DNA of 37,071 bases, from NCBI GenBank assembly GCA_002383285.1, contig DFXU01000095.1, forward strand, positions 1 through 37,071, written 5' to 3'. The translations under genes were made by a program, and so were the position numbers. Below the pieces are notes generated by a model. The model saw only the letters and a list, made by a program, of their open reading frames with translations, did not search any database and was not told the origin of the DNA. Each line of letters begins with the position of its first letter. Position 1 is the stretch's first letter. This DNA is from Caryophanales bacterium UBA4100 (GTDB taxonomy: Bacteria > Bacillota > Bacilli > Paenibacillales > UBA4045). Positions 17,461 to 26,762 of the stretch are shown one piece after another.

Positions 17461-18941
17461 GCCAAATCAGTAGACGAATCGCGATTGCAGGTGCGGGAAT
17501 TAGTGGTCTTAGTGCAGCTTACTATATTCAACGCTTCTGTCTGGAGAATGGGATCGCAGTACAATTGACCATCTATGAGCCAAGTGAGCAGCTGGGCGGT
17601 AAAATTCGCACCCTGCATCGAGATGGATGTGTAATTGAACGAGGGCCAGACTCCTTTCTTGCCAGGAAGCTGCCCATGCTTGAACTAGCGCGAGAGCTTG
17701 GTCTTGAAGGTGAGCTCACTGCTACGAATCCTCAGGCAAAAAAAACATACATTTTACATAAACGAAAGCTTCACTCTATGCCTGAAGGTCTAATGCTAGG
17801 AATTCCTACGCAAATTATGCCATTCCTGCGGACGGGTTTAATAAGTCCGCTTGGTAAAGCTCGAGCTGCATTAGATCTATTACTCCCGAGGAAGGCCGGT
17901 AAGGCCGATGAAGCTTTAGGTGTGTTCCTCAGTCGAAGACTTGGTTCAGAGGTATTAGAGCATATAGCTGAGCCTCTCTTAGCAGGTATATATGCAGGTG
18001 ATACGAAGGAGCTTAGCTTACAATCTACGTTTCCTCAATTCCAAGCTTTAGAGCAGGACCATCGCAGTATTATGATTGGGATGATTCGCAATAAACGGCA
18101 ACAGCGTTTATTACGATTGAAGAATAGACCAACTGGAACGCATGGAACGACTGACCGAGATGGACAGATACCATTATCACAGTTAGCTAGTAAATCCATG
18201 TTCTTAACCTTCAGGCAGGGGTTAGCTACGCTAGTGAATGCTCTCGTCACTAAGCTCAGCGAAGCAACGATCCGCACAGGTATCGCGGTAACCGAAGTAT
18301 CTAATAGTGATGGACATTATAACCTCAAGCTGTCAGATGGTTCTGAGGAGAAGTTCGATGCTGTTGTATTGGCTGTCCCGAATTACGCTGCTGTTGGGAT
18401 GCTGCCTCAACTCGCTGAAGAGCAAGCTCTCATTAATATTCCTTATGTCTCAGTGGCTAATGTGGTCATGGCCTTCCGCAAATCAGAGCTTACTCTCTCT
18501 AAGGATGGGTCAGGGTTTCTCGTACCACGAAGTGAAGGTCTGACCATTACAGCATGTACTTGGACATCCGTAAAATGGCTGCATACAGCACCAGATGATA
18601 TGGTGCTTGTTCGTTGTTATATCGGTCGATCAGGTGCCACAGAGTCGGTTGAATCTAATGATGAGCAATTGACTAATCGAGTAAGGGCAGATTTGAAGCA
18701 GACATTAGGAATTGATGCCGAGCCTTTATTTGTTGAGGTTACACGTTGGAAGGATTCGATGCCTCAATACCCGGTTGGACATCTAGAGAGTCTTAAGCAG
18801 TATAGAGAGAAGCTTGCTGGGCTTATGCCGGGTGTATATTTGACCGGATCAGGTTATCAGGGTGTTGGTTTGCCTGATTGTATTGGACAAGCCAAACAGT
18901 GTGCTGAGAAGGTTGTTGACGATTTGGTGAATAGGAGCTAA
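17457..18941 (+). CDS. hemY: Coproporphyrinogen III / protoporphyrinogen oxidase (FAD)
   Basis: The 494-residue flavoprotein oxidises the porphyrinogen to the porphyrin. An FAD motif, IAIAGAGISGLSAAYYI, covers residues 8-24; GGKIRTLHRDGCVIERGPDSFLA follows; and the C-terminal YLTGSGYQGVGLPDCIGQAK closes the FAD site. In Gram-positive bacteria this soluble enzyme works mainly on coproporphyrinogen III (also called CgoX), upstream of HemH. It overlaps hemH by four bases and is two bases from the pseudouridine synthase gene. Confidence 0.95.
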   Translation: MSQISRRIAIAGAGISGLSAAYYIQRFCLENGIAVQLTIYEPSEQLGGKIRTLHRDGCVIERGPDSFLARKLPMLELARELGLEGELTATNPQAKKTYILHKRKLHSMPEGLMLGIPTQIMPFLRTGLISPLGKARAALDLLLPRKAGKADEALGVFLSRRLGSEVLEHIAEPLLAGIYAGDTKELSLQSTFPQFQALEQDHRSIMIGMIRNKRQQRLLRLKNRPTGTHGTTDRDGQIPLSQLASKSMFLTFRQGLATLVNALVTKLSEATIRTGIAVTEVSNSDGHYNLKLSDGSEEKFDAVVLAVPNYAAVGMLPQLAEEQALINIPYVSVANVVMAFRKSELTLSKDGSGFLVPRSEGLTITACTWTSVKWLHTAPDDMVLVRCYIGRSGATESVESNDEQLTNRVRADLKQTLGIDAEPLFVEVTRWKDSMPQYPVGHLESLKQYREKLAGLMPGVYLTGSGYQGVGLPDCIGQAKQCAEKVVDDLVNRS

Positions 18942-18943
18942 TC

Positions 18944-19828
18944 ATGGAGCGTCAGGGAGAATGGCTGCTCATTCGATTATCGCGTGAAACAGTGAAGGAG
19001 CTTGATGGTCTCAATCGTCTAGAAATGTATCTAGCCAATAAGCTGGGCATTCCTACAGAATATGTGGGTAGAATGTTTAAGCAGCAGGATATAGAGCGGA
19101 CTGGTGACAGACTCAGGCTCCGTTTTTTTCCTATACGTGAATTTGGATTTAGACCAGAATGGCTGCCTATTGATGTGCTATTCGAGGATGACTTTTGCAT
19201 GGTTGTTAATAAGCCTGTCGGAATTCCCGTCCATCCCACCGAATCTAATGGAGGAGGCTCTCTTGCGAATGCTATCGCTGCCTATTATGAGGCATCCGCT
19301 CAGTCGTGTGCTGTAAGACATATTCACCGATTGGATGAGTGGACCTCAGGACCTGTGCTTTATGCTAAGCATGCATATGCACAATATAGATTGGATCAGG
19401 ATATGCGTGATCGATTGATTAAACGAGTTTATGTGGCTATCGTAGAGGGGATACCGCAGAAGGCGAAAGGAACCATCCAAGCAGCCATCGGAAAGGATAG
19501 ACATATGAACGGCAAGCGAAGAGTATCTTCGACTGGCGATCATGCAGTTACACATTATGAATTAGTCGAATCCTATACAGATGCATCTTTACTTAGATTA
19601 ACATTAGAAACTGGAAGAACACATCAAATTCGTGTTCATATGAGTCACATCGGACATCCTATTCTAGGTGACAAGATGTACGGTGGCTCGGATAATCTCA
19701 TTTCGCATCAAGCGCTACATGGAGAGAGCTTGGGTTTTCAGCACCCTTTCGATCGTCGAGAAATTCACCTTCAAGCTGAACTGCCTGAACACATGAAGAA
19801 GCTAATTGATGTACTCATCTCAAAATAA
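18944..19828 (+). CDS. RluA-family RNA pseudouridine synthase
   Basis: The 294-residue enzyme isomerises uridine in RNA. Its catalytic aspartate lies in HIHRLDEWTSG (near residue 129), preceded by VNKPVGIPVHPT and followed by ETGRTHQIRVHMSHIGHPILGD, all RluA-family motifs. The first 65 residues resemble a degenerate S4-like RNA-binding domain. It starts two bases after hemY and runs almost into spoVID, so it rides on the hem transcript. Which RNA site it modifies cannot be said. Confidence 0.9.
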   Translation: MERQGEWLLIRLSRETVKELDGLNRLEMYLANKLGIPTEYVGRMFKQQDIERTGDRLRLRFFPIREFGFRPEWLPIDVLFEDDFCMVVNKPVGIPVHPTESNGGGSLANAIAAYYEASAQSCAVRHIHRLDEWTSGPVLYAKHAYAQYRLDQDMRDRLIKRVYVAIVEGIPQKAKGTIQAAIGKDRHMNGKRRVSSTGDHAVTHYELVESYTDASLLRLTLETGRTHQIRVHMSHIGHPILGDKMYGGSDNLISHQALHGESLGFQHPFDRREIHLQAELPEHMKKLIDVLISK

Positions 19829-19891
19829 TTGTCATTGTTCCTATCCTACTTCCATATATTTAAGAATGAACAAGCGGGGAAGAAGGGTGGA

Positions 19892-20890
19892 ATGACTGTG
19901 GTTGAACAGAATATCGGCTTCCGATTTGATATCTACGAGCGGATTCATCTACCGGAAGGTACATTAGCGATACGTGATCTTGAGGAAATTGAGCTGACAC
20001 CATACTTTCAAGGGATACCTGGAAATGAGCAAACACAGCTAAGAGGAAACTTACAGCTGACAGCTGTCTATGATTCCGTTCTAGAGGGTGCAGGCAAGCA
20101 AACCTTTATTCATCGTATTCCAGTTGAGATATCACTTCCCATTCGTACAAATGATGTCTCTAGCCAGGAAATTGAAGTGCAGATTGATCAATTTGATGTG
20201 GAATTGGTATCTAATCGGAGCTTGAATGTTACTGGGATATTGTCGTTAGCGGGCTGGGAGCAGAACCGAACTGAAGGTGTGAATGATCCTGAACAATTTT
20301 ATGCTGAGCACCAAGCTGAGCAGGAAGTTGGACAGGAAGTTAAGCAGGAAATAGAACAGGAAGTAAAAGTTGTGCAGGAAGCTGAGCAGGATAGAAATTC
20401 TGAGAACCAAGTAGAAGCGGAGGGCCAGGGGACGGAGGAAGCCCCAATCCCAATACCGTCACAATTGCAGTTAGCAGCTGAGCCGATTGTGACGACTGTA
20501 GATGACATTATGGCTGTCAACGAGCAGATGGATGTTGAGGAGTCGAAGCCACCAGAGCAGGTGGAACAAGAGGCGGCTTATAAACCCGATATGAAAGTCG
20601 CGATTAAGCCAAAGCATCAGGTTGAAGCGGCAATTGAGAACAATACGGATACTCCCGCTAAGTCAGAGAAGGCCAACAATAACCTCGAATGGAAACGACT
20701 GTTCCTCATAAGAGAGGAAAAAATGGAGTTTAAACAGCTTCGAATGTGTATTGTGCAGAAGGAAGATACGCTTGAGACCATTGCAGATCGATACGAGCTG
20801 CAGCCTAGGGAAATTGCGTTATACAATCGACTTGGAGAAGTAGATATAAGTGAAGGTCAGATCATCTACATACCCAATTCAACTGTATAA
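19892..20890 (+). CDS. spoVID: SpoVID-like spore coat assembly protein with C-terminal LysM
   Basis: The 332-residue protein has an N-terminal beta-rich domain (RFDIYERIHLPEG to about residue 120) like the SpoVID/SafA-type coat morphogenetic proteins, a long acidic linker rich in Gln and Glu, and a C-terminal LysM domain in the last 45 residues (CIVQKEDTLETIADRY, then GQIIYIPN). SpoVID drives encasement of the forespore by the coat. A TTG at 19829 is in frame but has no ribosome binding site; the ATG at 19892 follows GGGGAAGAAGGG and gives a family-like N-terminus. Its place between hem genes and valS matches Bacillus. Confidence 0.85.
   Translation: MTVVEQNIGFRFDIYERIHLPEGTLAIRDLEEIELTPYFQGIPGNEQTQLRGNLQLTAVYDSVLEGAGKQTFIHRIPVEISLPIRTNDVSSQEIEVQIDQFDVELVSNRSLNVTGILSLAGWEQNRTEGVNDPEQFYAEHQAEQEVGQEVKQEIEQEVKVVQEAEQDRNSENQVEAEGQGTEEAPIPIPSQLQLAAEPIVTTVDDIMAVNEQMDVEESKPPEQVEQEAAYKPDMKVAIKPKHQVEAAIENNTDTPAKSEKANNNLEWKRLFLIREEKMEFKQLRMCIVQKEDTLETIADRYELQPREIALYNRLGEVDISEGQIIYIPNSTV
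20318..20390 (+). repeat. Degenerate 12-base tandem repeat inside spoVID
   Basis: Units like GAGCAGGAAGTT recur about six times and encode QEV/QEI/QEA-type steps in the acidic linker. It is a low-complexity coding repeat whose copy number probably varies between strains. Confidence 0.6.
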
Positions 20891-20902
20891 GTAGATAAGA
20901 GT

Positions 20903-20940
20903 GCAACAAAAAAGGTCGCAAATGCGACCTTTTTTGTTGC
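20903..20940. terminator. Bidirectional terminator shared by spoVID and the minus-strand small gene
   Basis: An 18-bp perfect inverted repeat, GCAACAAAAAAGGTCGCA and its complement, with a two-base centre. The stem holds an A-run on one side and a T-run on the other, so it works for transcripts arriving from either side. It lies 13 bases from both the spoVID stop and the stop of the convergent small gene. Confidence 0.93.
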
Positions 20941-20953
20941 TTTCCAGCCAATG

Positions 20954-21118
20954 TCAATAAACGTTCATGAGAAAACCAAGGTAGACTAGGAATAGGATGA
21001 ACAATATAAACACATCAAGTGGATTCGGGATGATGATAGTCCTAACAAATTGAATGCAAATAAGCGGGAACAATACGCCCTTGATCATTAATCGATAACG
21101 GTACCACCATTGTTGCAT
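20954..21118 (-). CDS. Small membrane protein, 54 residues
   Basis: A minus-strand gene from an ATG at 21118 to a TGA at 20954-20956 encodes 54 residues beginning MQQWWYRYRLMIKG and ending VYLGFLMNVY. It has a charged N-terminus with three Trp/Tyr residues, one hydrophobic segment at about residues 15-23 and a second at about 36-50, separated by RTIIIPNPLD. A GGTGA lies seven bases before the start. The shared bidirectional terminator directly after its stop supports it being real. It occupies most of the 397-base gap between spoVID and valS. I do not recognise a function; the composition suggests a conserved two-segment membrane protein. Confidence 0.65.
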   Translation of the reverse strand: MQQWWYRYRLMIKGVLFPLICIQFVRTIIIPNPLDVFILFILFLVYLGFLMNVY

Positions 21119-21181
21119 AATTATTCACCAGCTTCCTCTTAGAGATCGTTCACATCAGTAGAATAGTGATCTCTTATGTTT

Positions 21182-21198
21182 ATGATTGGGACAATCAT
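21182..21198. repeat. Short palindrome upstream of valS
   Basis: ATGATTG-GGA-CAATCAT is a perfect 7+3+7 inverted repeat ending 23 bases before the valS -35 box. It could be an operator for valS or for the divergent small gene; nothing else supports this. A looser repeat, AGAGATC...GATCTCT, lies at 21142-21175. Confidence 0.3.
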
Positions 21199-21221
21199 GG
21201 TTATGCTGACAATAGAACTTA

Positions 21222-21250
21222 TTGACTCCATTTCTCAACATCGGTATGAT
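21222..21250 (+). promoter_or_regulatory. Sigma-A promoter of valS
   Basis: TTGACT (21222-21227) and TATGAT (21245-21250) are exactly 17 bases apart. Transcription would start near 21257, only about 30 bases before valS, leaving no room for a T-box leader. Confidence 0.8.
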
Positions 21251-21287
21251 AAGGAGTAATAAAATTGCCTATGAATGAGGGTTTACA

Positions 21288-23954
21288 TTGTCTAATTCGA
21301 ACATAACAAATACGACTACAAATCTATCAACGACCTATGATCCGAAAGCAGCTGAGCTAAAGTGGAATGAGTACTGGCGCGAAGGCAAATACAGTGAAGC
21401 GGGTAACCGTAAAGCTGCAAAGCCATTCACCATTGTGATTCCCCCTCCTAATGTAACGGGAATGTTACATATTGGTCATGCACTGGATTTTACATTACAA
21501 GATATTATAATTCGCACTAAACGGATGCAGGGGTATGATGCTCTGTGGTTACCTGGTAGTGACCACGCTGGTATAGCAACTCAGACAAGGGTTGAACAGA
21601 GCCTGCGGGAGCAAGGAATTAAACGTTATGACCTTGGACGGGAAAGGTTTGTTGAGAAGGTATGGGAGTGGAAGGAGCAGTATGCCAATTCCATTCGAGA
21701 TCAATGGGATAAGATGGGGTTATCCCTAGATTATTCACGTGAGCGATTTACCTTAGATGATGGATTATCATTAGCTGTTCGTGAAGTATTCGTAAAGCTT
21801 TACGATAAAGGTCTTATCTATCGCGGGAAGAAGATCATTAACTGGGACCCAGCTACCCGTACAGCGCTATCGGATATCGAGGTGGAATTTAAGGAGCTGC
21901 AGGGCAACCTGTATCATCTGCAATATCCATTGAAGGATGGTAGTGGCACAATCACTGTAGCCACAACTCGACCAGAGACGATGCTCGGTGATTCTGCTGT
22001 AGCCGTGAATCCCAACGATGAGCGTTATCAACATTTGATTGGTCAGATGGTCATCCTACCAATTATCGGACGAGAAATTCCGATAATCGCAGATGACTAT
22101 GCAGAGAAGGAATTCGGTAGCGGAGCGGTTAAGATTACACCTGCTCATGATCCGAATGACTTCGAGGTTGGACTGCGCCATAGCTTGCCACAAATACTTG
22201 TTATGGACGAGTCAGGTACGATGAATGAAGAAGCGGGTCCTTACCAAGGCTTGGATCGGTTTGATTGCCGTAAGCAATTAGTTAAGGATTTACAGGAGCA
22301 GGGCGTATTAATTGAGATTGAACCACACGTTCACCAAGTAGGACATAGTGAACGAAGCGGCGCTGTCATAGAGCCTTACCTTTCAACACAATGGTTTGTG
22401 AAGATGCAGCCATTGGCGGACAGAGCGATTGAGCAGCAGAAGTCCGGTCAAGGCGTCAACTTTGTACCTGATCGATTCGAGAAAATATATTTGCAGTGGA
22501 TTGAGAATGTAAGAGATTGGTGTATATCCAGACAGATTTGGTGGGGACATCGAATCCCAGCTTGGTATTGTCAAGACTGTTCGGAAATTACTGTTTCGAT
22601 AGACGAAGCTAGCTGTTGTAAACATTGTAACAGTACGAATTTAATGCGAGATGAAGATGTTCTGGATACATGGTTCAGCTCCGCGCTCTGGCCGTTCTCC
22701 ACATTAGGCTGGCCTACACCAACTGAGGATTATGATCGTTTCTATCCGACAGGTGTTCTAGTAACAGGCTATGATATCATTTACTTCTGGGTTGCCAGGA
22801 TGATTTTTACCGCTTTAGAATTTACAGGTGAGATACCATTCAAGGACGTTCTGATTCACGGTTTAGTTCGCGCTTCAGATGGTCGGAAGATGTCGAAGTC
22901 CTTAGGTAACGGTGTTGACCCACTAGAGGTTATTGAGCAATATGGTGCAGATGCCATGCGCTTTATGTTATCTACTGGGAGCACACCAGGTCAGGATTTG
23001 CGTTACCGTGAGGAGAAGGTAGAGCAGGCGCGTAACTTTGCTAATAAGATTTGGAATGCCTCTCGGTTTGCTCTGATGAATTTAGAGGGCTTCACCTTAG
23101 AAGATATTGACTTAACAGGACCGCTAAGCACGGCTGATCAATGGATCCTTCATCGCTTTAACGAATCAGCACGGGATGTTACTAGAACGATGGAGAATTA
23201 TGAATTTGGTGAAACCGGCAGACTCTTATACGATTTCATATGGGATGATTTATGTGACTGGTATATTGAATTTGCGAAATTAAGCTTGTATGGTGAAGAT
23301 GCTCAGGCTAAGAAAACCACACAATCCGTATTATTATATGTATTAGATCATACATTGCGCTTATTACATCCATTCATGCCCTTTATAACCGAGGAAATTT
23401 GGCAGCACTTGCCGCATCAGGGTGATACGATTAGCTTAGCAGCATGGCCGATCGCTCATGAGAATCCAGAGCCAGAAGCAGCCGGAGAGATGCGTCAGCT
23501 AATGGATATTATTAGAGCTGTACGCAATATCAGAGCTGAAGTTAATGTATCGATGGGTAAGAAGATTGAATTACTCATTAAACCTGCTAATGAACATGTG
23601 CTTGAGATTTTGCAACGCAATGTGGAGTATATCCGAAGATTTAGCAATACCTCTTCTTTAGATATGGATATGAATATAATTAACCCTGAGAAAGCAATGA
23701 CTGCAGTTGTGACAGGAGCTGAGCTTATCTTTCCGCTCGCAGGCTTGATTGACATGGCTCAGGAAATTGCTCGTTTAGAGAAGGAATTAACGACCTTACA
23801 TGCAGAAGTCGAGCGAATTGAGAAGAAGCTAGGTAATGAAGGCTTTGTATCCAAAGCGCCAGCCAAGGTTATTGATGAAGAAAAGGCTAAGCTGGCGGAT
23901 TATGCGGATAAGCGAGATAAAGTGATCGCGAGAATTGCTGAGATGAGAGGCTAA
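21288..23954 (+). CDS. valS: Valyl-tRNA synthetase
   Basis: The 888-residue class I synthetase charges tRNA-Val and edits mis-charged threonine. It has the HIGH signature (PPNVTGMLHIGHALDF, near residue 50), the editing-domain TTRPETMLGDSAVAVNP (near 225-240), the KMSKS loop (DGRKMSKSLGNGVDP, near 535) and a C-terminal coiled coil (about 815-885) that grips the tRNA. The start is taken as the TTG at 21288, following GAGGG; the downstream YDPKAAELKWNEYW is the conserved N-terminal motif. Many Bacillus valS genes are under a T-box; none is seen here. folC follows six bases later. Confidence 0.96.
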   Translation: MSNSNITNTTTNLSTTYDPKAAELKWNEYWREGKYSEAGNRKAAKPFTIVIPPPNVTGMLHIGHALDFTLQDIIIRTKRMQGYDALWLPGSDHAGIATQTRVEQSLREQGIKRYDLGRERFVEKVWEWKEQYANSIRDQWDKMGLSLDYSRERFTLDDGLSLAVREVFVKLYDKGLIYRGKKIINWDPATRTALSDIEVEFKELQGNLYHLQYPLKDGSGTITVATTRPETMLGDSAVAVNPNDERYQHLIGQMVILPIIGREIPIIADDYAEKEFGSGAVKITPAHDPNDFEVGLRHSLPQILVMDESGTMNEEAGPYQGLDRFDCRKQLVKDLQEQGVLIEIEPHVHQVGHSERSGAVIEPYLSTQWFVKMQPLADRAIEQQKSGQGVNFVPDRFEKIYLQWIENVRDWCISRQIWWGHRIPAWYCQDCSEITVSIDEASCCKHCNSTNLMRDEDVLDTWFSSALWPFSTLGWPTPTEDYDRFYPTGVLVTGYDIIYFWVARMIFTALEFTGEIPFKDVLIHGLVRASDGRKMSKSLGNGVDPLEVIEQYGADAMRFMLSTGSTPGQDLRYREEKVEQARNFANKIWNASRFALMNLEGFTLEDIDLTGPLSTADQWILHRFNESARDVTRTMENYEFGETGRLLYDFIWDDLCDWYIEFAKLSLYGEDAQAKKTTQSVLLYVLDHTLRLLHPFMPFITEEIWQHLPHQGDTISLAAWPIAHENPEPEAAGEMRQLMDIIRAVRNIRAEVNVSMGKKIELLIKPANEHVLEILQRNVEYIRRFSNTSSLDMDMNIINPEKAMTAVVTGAELIFPLAGLIDMAQEIARLEKELTTLHAEVERIEKKLGNEGFVSKAPAKVIDEEKAKLADYADKRDKVIARIAEMRG

Positions 23955-23960
23955 GTCATA

Positions 23961-25331
23961 ATGGCAAACAATAATCATATTGAGTATTTTGCGACTTATC
24001 AAGAAGCTGTGAATTGGATTACTGAGCTTATCCCATTCGGAATTAAGCCGGGCCTGAAACGTATGGAATATATGATGGAGATCCTTGATCACCCAGAGCG
24101 TCGTTTGAAGTTTATCCATGTTGCTGGGACGAATGGCAAGGGTTCAACATGTGCATATTTAACGAATGTGCTTATGAAGAGTGGATATGATGTGGGCTCA
24201 TTCACATCTCCATATATAACAAAGTACACAGATCGTATCCAGAGTAATGGTGAGGATATACCAGAAGAAACACTGAGGGATATTGTCAATCAATTAAAGC
24301 CAATTGCGGAACAGCTAGCCTTAACGGAGCTTGGAGCACCGACTAGTTTTGAGATTACAACAACGCTTGCCCTTGTCTACTTTGCCAGATATGCATATCC
24401 TGACTTTGTAGTCATGGAGACGGGGCTTGGTGGTAGGTTAGATTGCACGAATATTATATTCCCTATTGTATCTGTAATCACGAATATTGGTCATGATCAT
24501 ATGGATATATTAGGTGGAACACTAGAACAGATCGCGTTAGAGAAAGCTGGTATCATCAAAGCGGGTGTCCCTGTTATTAGCTCTGTGGAACAGCCGGAGT
24601 TAATTCAGCTATTAGCGGAAGCTGCTAAGGATAAGCGTTGCAAGCTGTATCAGCATGGTCAGGATTACAAGTATCAATTAGACAATGTTCGTATGGATCA
24701 GCTAACCTTCTCATTCACAGGTCCATTCCGTACGATCAATCCAATCAAGGTCTCGCTTAATGGGGAGCATCAAGTCAAGAATGCAGCACTAGCAGTGATG
24801 GTATTAGAAATACTAAGACAGTATTATGCAGTTATCATCGATGATGAGAGTTTATTAGCTGGATTCGTCGAAACAGTATGGCCTGGTAGATTAGAGATGG
24901 TGCAGCAATCCCCTCGAATTGTCATTGATGGTGCCCATAATCCAGAGGGAGCGCAGTCACTTGCGAAGGCTCTAACCACGATTTATCCGTACGAAAAGCT
25001 TCACTTTATGATGGGAATGCTCTCAACTAAGAATCATTCTGATTATTTATGGCATATACTACCTATTGTGGATACATTGATCGTTAGTGAACCGAATTTC
25101 CGCAAGAAAATGGATGCTCACCTACTAGCTGAGCTTGTAGAACGAATGAAATCAAGTCGAGCTAAGCCAGGATTACAGGTCATTGTTGAACCGAATTGGG
25201 AAGAAGCTTTGAATAAACTGACTGAACTGACAGGTCAAGATGACCTTGCGGTGGTGTCTGGTACTTTATACTTAATTTCTGACGTACGCTCTTGGATATT
25301 GCATCATAAGACAAGTGAAAAAGGTTGGTGA
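23961..25331 (+). CDS. folC: Folylpolyglutamate synthase / dihydrofolate synthase
   Basis: The 456-residue Mur-ligase-type enzyme adds glutamate to folates, and may add it to dihydropteroate as well. The ATP loop is HVAGTNGKGSTCAYL (near residues 54-68), followed by SFTSPYITKYTDRIQ, METGLGGRLDCTN, the NIGHDHMDILG metal-site region and VIDGAHNPEGAQSL. The start follows a GAGAGG that lies in the end of valS. Order valS-folC is as in Bacillus. Confidence 0.95.
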   Translation: MANNNHIEYFATYQEAVNWITELIPFGIKPGLKRMEYMMEILDHPERRLKFIHVAGTNGKGSTCAYLTNVLMKSGYDVGSFTSPYITKYTDRIQSNGEDIPEETLRDIVNQLKPIAEQLALTELGAPTSFEITTTLALVYFARYAYPDFVVMETGLGGRLDCTNIIFPIVSVITNIGHDHMDILGGTLEQIALEKAGIIKAGVPVISSVEQPELIQLLAEAAKDKRCKLYQHGQDYKYQLDNVRMDQLTFSFTGPFRTINPIKVSLNGEHQVKNAALAVMVLEILRQYYAVIIDDESLLAGFVETVWPGRLEMVQQSPRIVIDGAHNPEGAQSLAKALTTIYPYEKLHFMMGMLSTKNHSDYLWHILPIVDTLIVSEPNFRKKMDAHLLAELVERMKSSRAKPGLQVIVEPNWEEALNKLTELTGQDDLAVVSGTLYLISDVRSWILHHKTSEKGW

Positions 25332-25338
25332 TCAGACG

Positions 25339-26736
25339 TTGAACACTGCGGAACATGTACATTTTATCGGAATTGGTGGATATGGAATGAGTGCGATAGC
25401 GAGAGTCCTTCTCGAGATGGGCTTTCACGTATCTGGATCAGATGTAATGGCTCAAGAATTGACAGATAAGCTTGTAGCCAAAGGGGCTCAAGTCTACATT
25501 GGGCATGAGGCTACACATGTGCAAGGCGCCAATATGGTTGTATACTCAACAGCATTATCCAAGGATAATGTCGAGATGCTGGCTGCAGAAGAGCTGAAAA
25601 TTCCAATTCTCCATAGAGCAGAGATGCTTGCTAGGATCATGGATGCTCGAAGAGGCATCGCTGTTGCAGGTGCTCACGGCAAGACAACTACCTCATCGAT
25701 GATTGCCCTTATTATGGAGGAATGTGGAATAGATCCAACCTACATTATTGGTGGAGAAATTATGAATGTAGGTAACAATGCCAAAGCTGGAAAAGGGGAA
25801 TATGTGGTTGCCGAAGCGGATGAGAGTGATGGTTCCTTCTTGAAGTATCATCCGGAGCTTGCGATTGTAACTAATATAGAAGCGGATCATTTAGAGAATT
25901 ATGATGGAGATTTCGCTAATTTAGTAAAAGCATATGGCACATTCCTCAGTCAGATCAAGCCTGGTGGTAAAGCGATTGTATGTTATGATGATGAACATTT
26001 GAGGGATCTATTACCCGCCTTAGGAGGATCTGCTTTAACTTATGGCTTTGAAGATGGAGCTGATTATCGGGCGTATAATCTAATTTTAGGTGACCGCGCA
26101 TGCTCATTCGATATCATAAAAGGACAAGATCATATAGGTAGTGTCGAGTTGACTGTTCCCGGCAAACACAACGTGTATAATGCGCTAGCCGCTGTCGTAA
26201 CCTGTCTGGAGGCTGGACTTACAATCCATTCGATCGCTAAAGCGATTAAGCTATTCAGAGGAGCAAAACGGCGCTTCCAGGTTCTTGGTGACGTTGATGG
26301 TATTCTGGTCATTGATGACTATGCGCATCATCCTACTGAGATAGAAGCGACAATTGCTGCCTCCAAATCAACAGGTAAGCGGATAATTGCAGTATTCCAA
26401 CCACAGCGGTATACGCGAACCTACTTCTTACTTGAACAATTCAGCCGAGCGTTCACAGAAGCAGACGAAGTCATCATTACAGATATATATTCACCTGCTG
26501 GCGAGAAGCGGATCGAAGGGGTTACATCAGCGAAATTGGTTGAACTCATTCGCTTGAATAGTAATTCGAATGTTAGGCTTATTCCGAGCAAGGAAGAGGT
26601 TCAGACATACCTAAGTGATCAAGTTCGCAGCGGAGATCTTGTGTTAACAATGGGTGCGGGAGATATCTGGAAGACCGCCGAGGGTCTAGCGAAAGAGCTG
26701 CAGCAACGCGAAGATGCTACACTATCCAAATCGTGA
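25339..26736 (+). CDS. murC: UDP-N-acetylmuramate--L-alanine ligase
   Basis: The enzyme (465 residues from this start) adds L-alanine to UDP-MurNAc in peptidoglycan precursor synthesis. It begins with the substrate motif VHFIGIGGYGMSAIARV, has the ATP loop AGAHGKTTTSSM (near residues 110-121), EADESDGSFLKY, NIEADHLENYDG and DDYAHHPTEIEAT. A GTG at 25315 is also in frame and overlaps folC by 17 bases but has no ribosome binding site; the TTG at 25339 follows GGTGATC and gives MNTAEHVHF, the start I expect for the family. It closes the conserved valS-folC-murC run. Confidence 0.93.
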   Translation: MNTAEHVHFIGIGGYGMSAIARVLLEMGFHVSGSDVMAQELTDKLVAKGAQVYIGHEATHVQGANMVVYSTALSKDNVEMLAAEELKIPILHRAEMLARIMDARRGIAVAGAHGKTTTSSMIALIMEECGIDPTYIIGGEIMNVGNNAKAGKGEYVVAEADESDGSFLKYHPELAIVTNIEADHLENYDGDFANLVKAYGTFLSQIKPGGKAIVCYDDEHLRDLLPALGGSALTYGFEDGADYRAYNLILGDRACSFDIIKGQDHIGSVELTVPGKHNVYNALAAVVTCLEAGLTIHSIAKAIKLFRGAKRRFQVLGDVDGILVIDDYAHHPTEIEATIAASKSTGKRIIAVFQPQRYTRTYFLLEQFSRAFTEADEVIITDIYSPAGEKRIEGVTSAKLVELIRLNSNSNVRLIPSKEEVQTYLSDQVRSGDLVLTMGAGDIWKTAEGLAKELQQREDATLSKS

Positions 26737-26762
26737 ATATAATTCAAAAGATTGAATTCTAG

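Noticed and set aside
21090..21118. GGTGGTACCG on the minus strand, like the conserved T-box antiterminator sequence.
   Set aside because: It points away from valS, lies in codons of the small membrane protein (WWYR) and has no specifier loop or terminator partner.
21265..21306. A 13-codon TTG-started leader frame overlapping the valS start, behind AAGGAG.
   Set aside because: The AAGGAG lies at or before the predicted transcription start, so it would not be in the mRNA; no valine codons are present.
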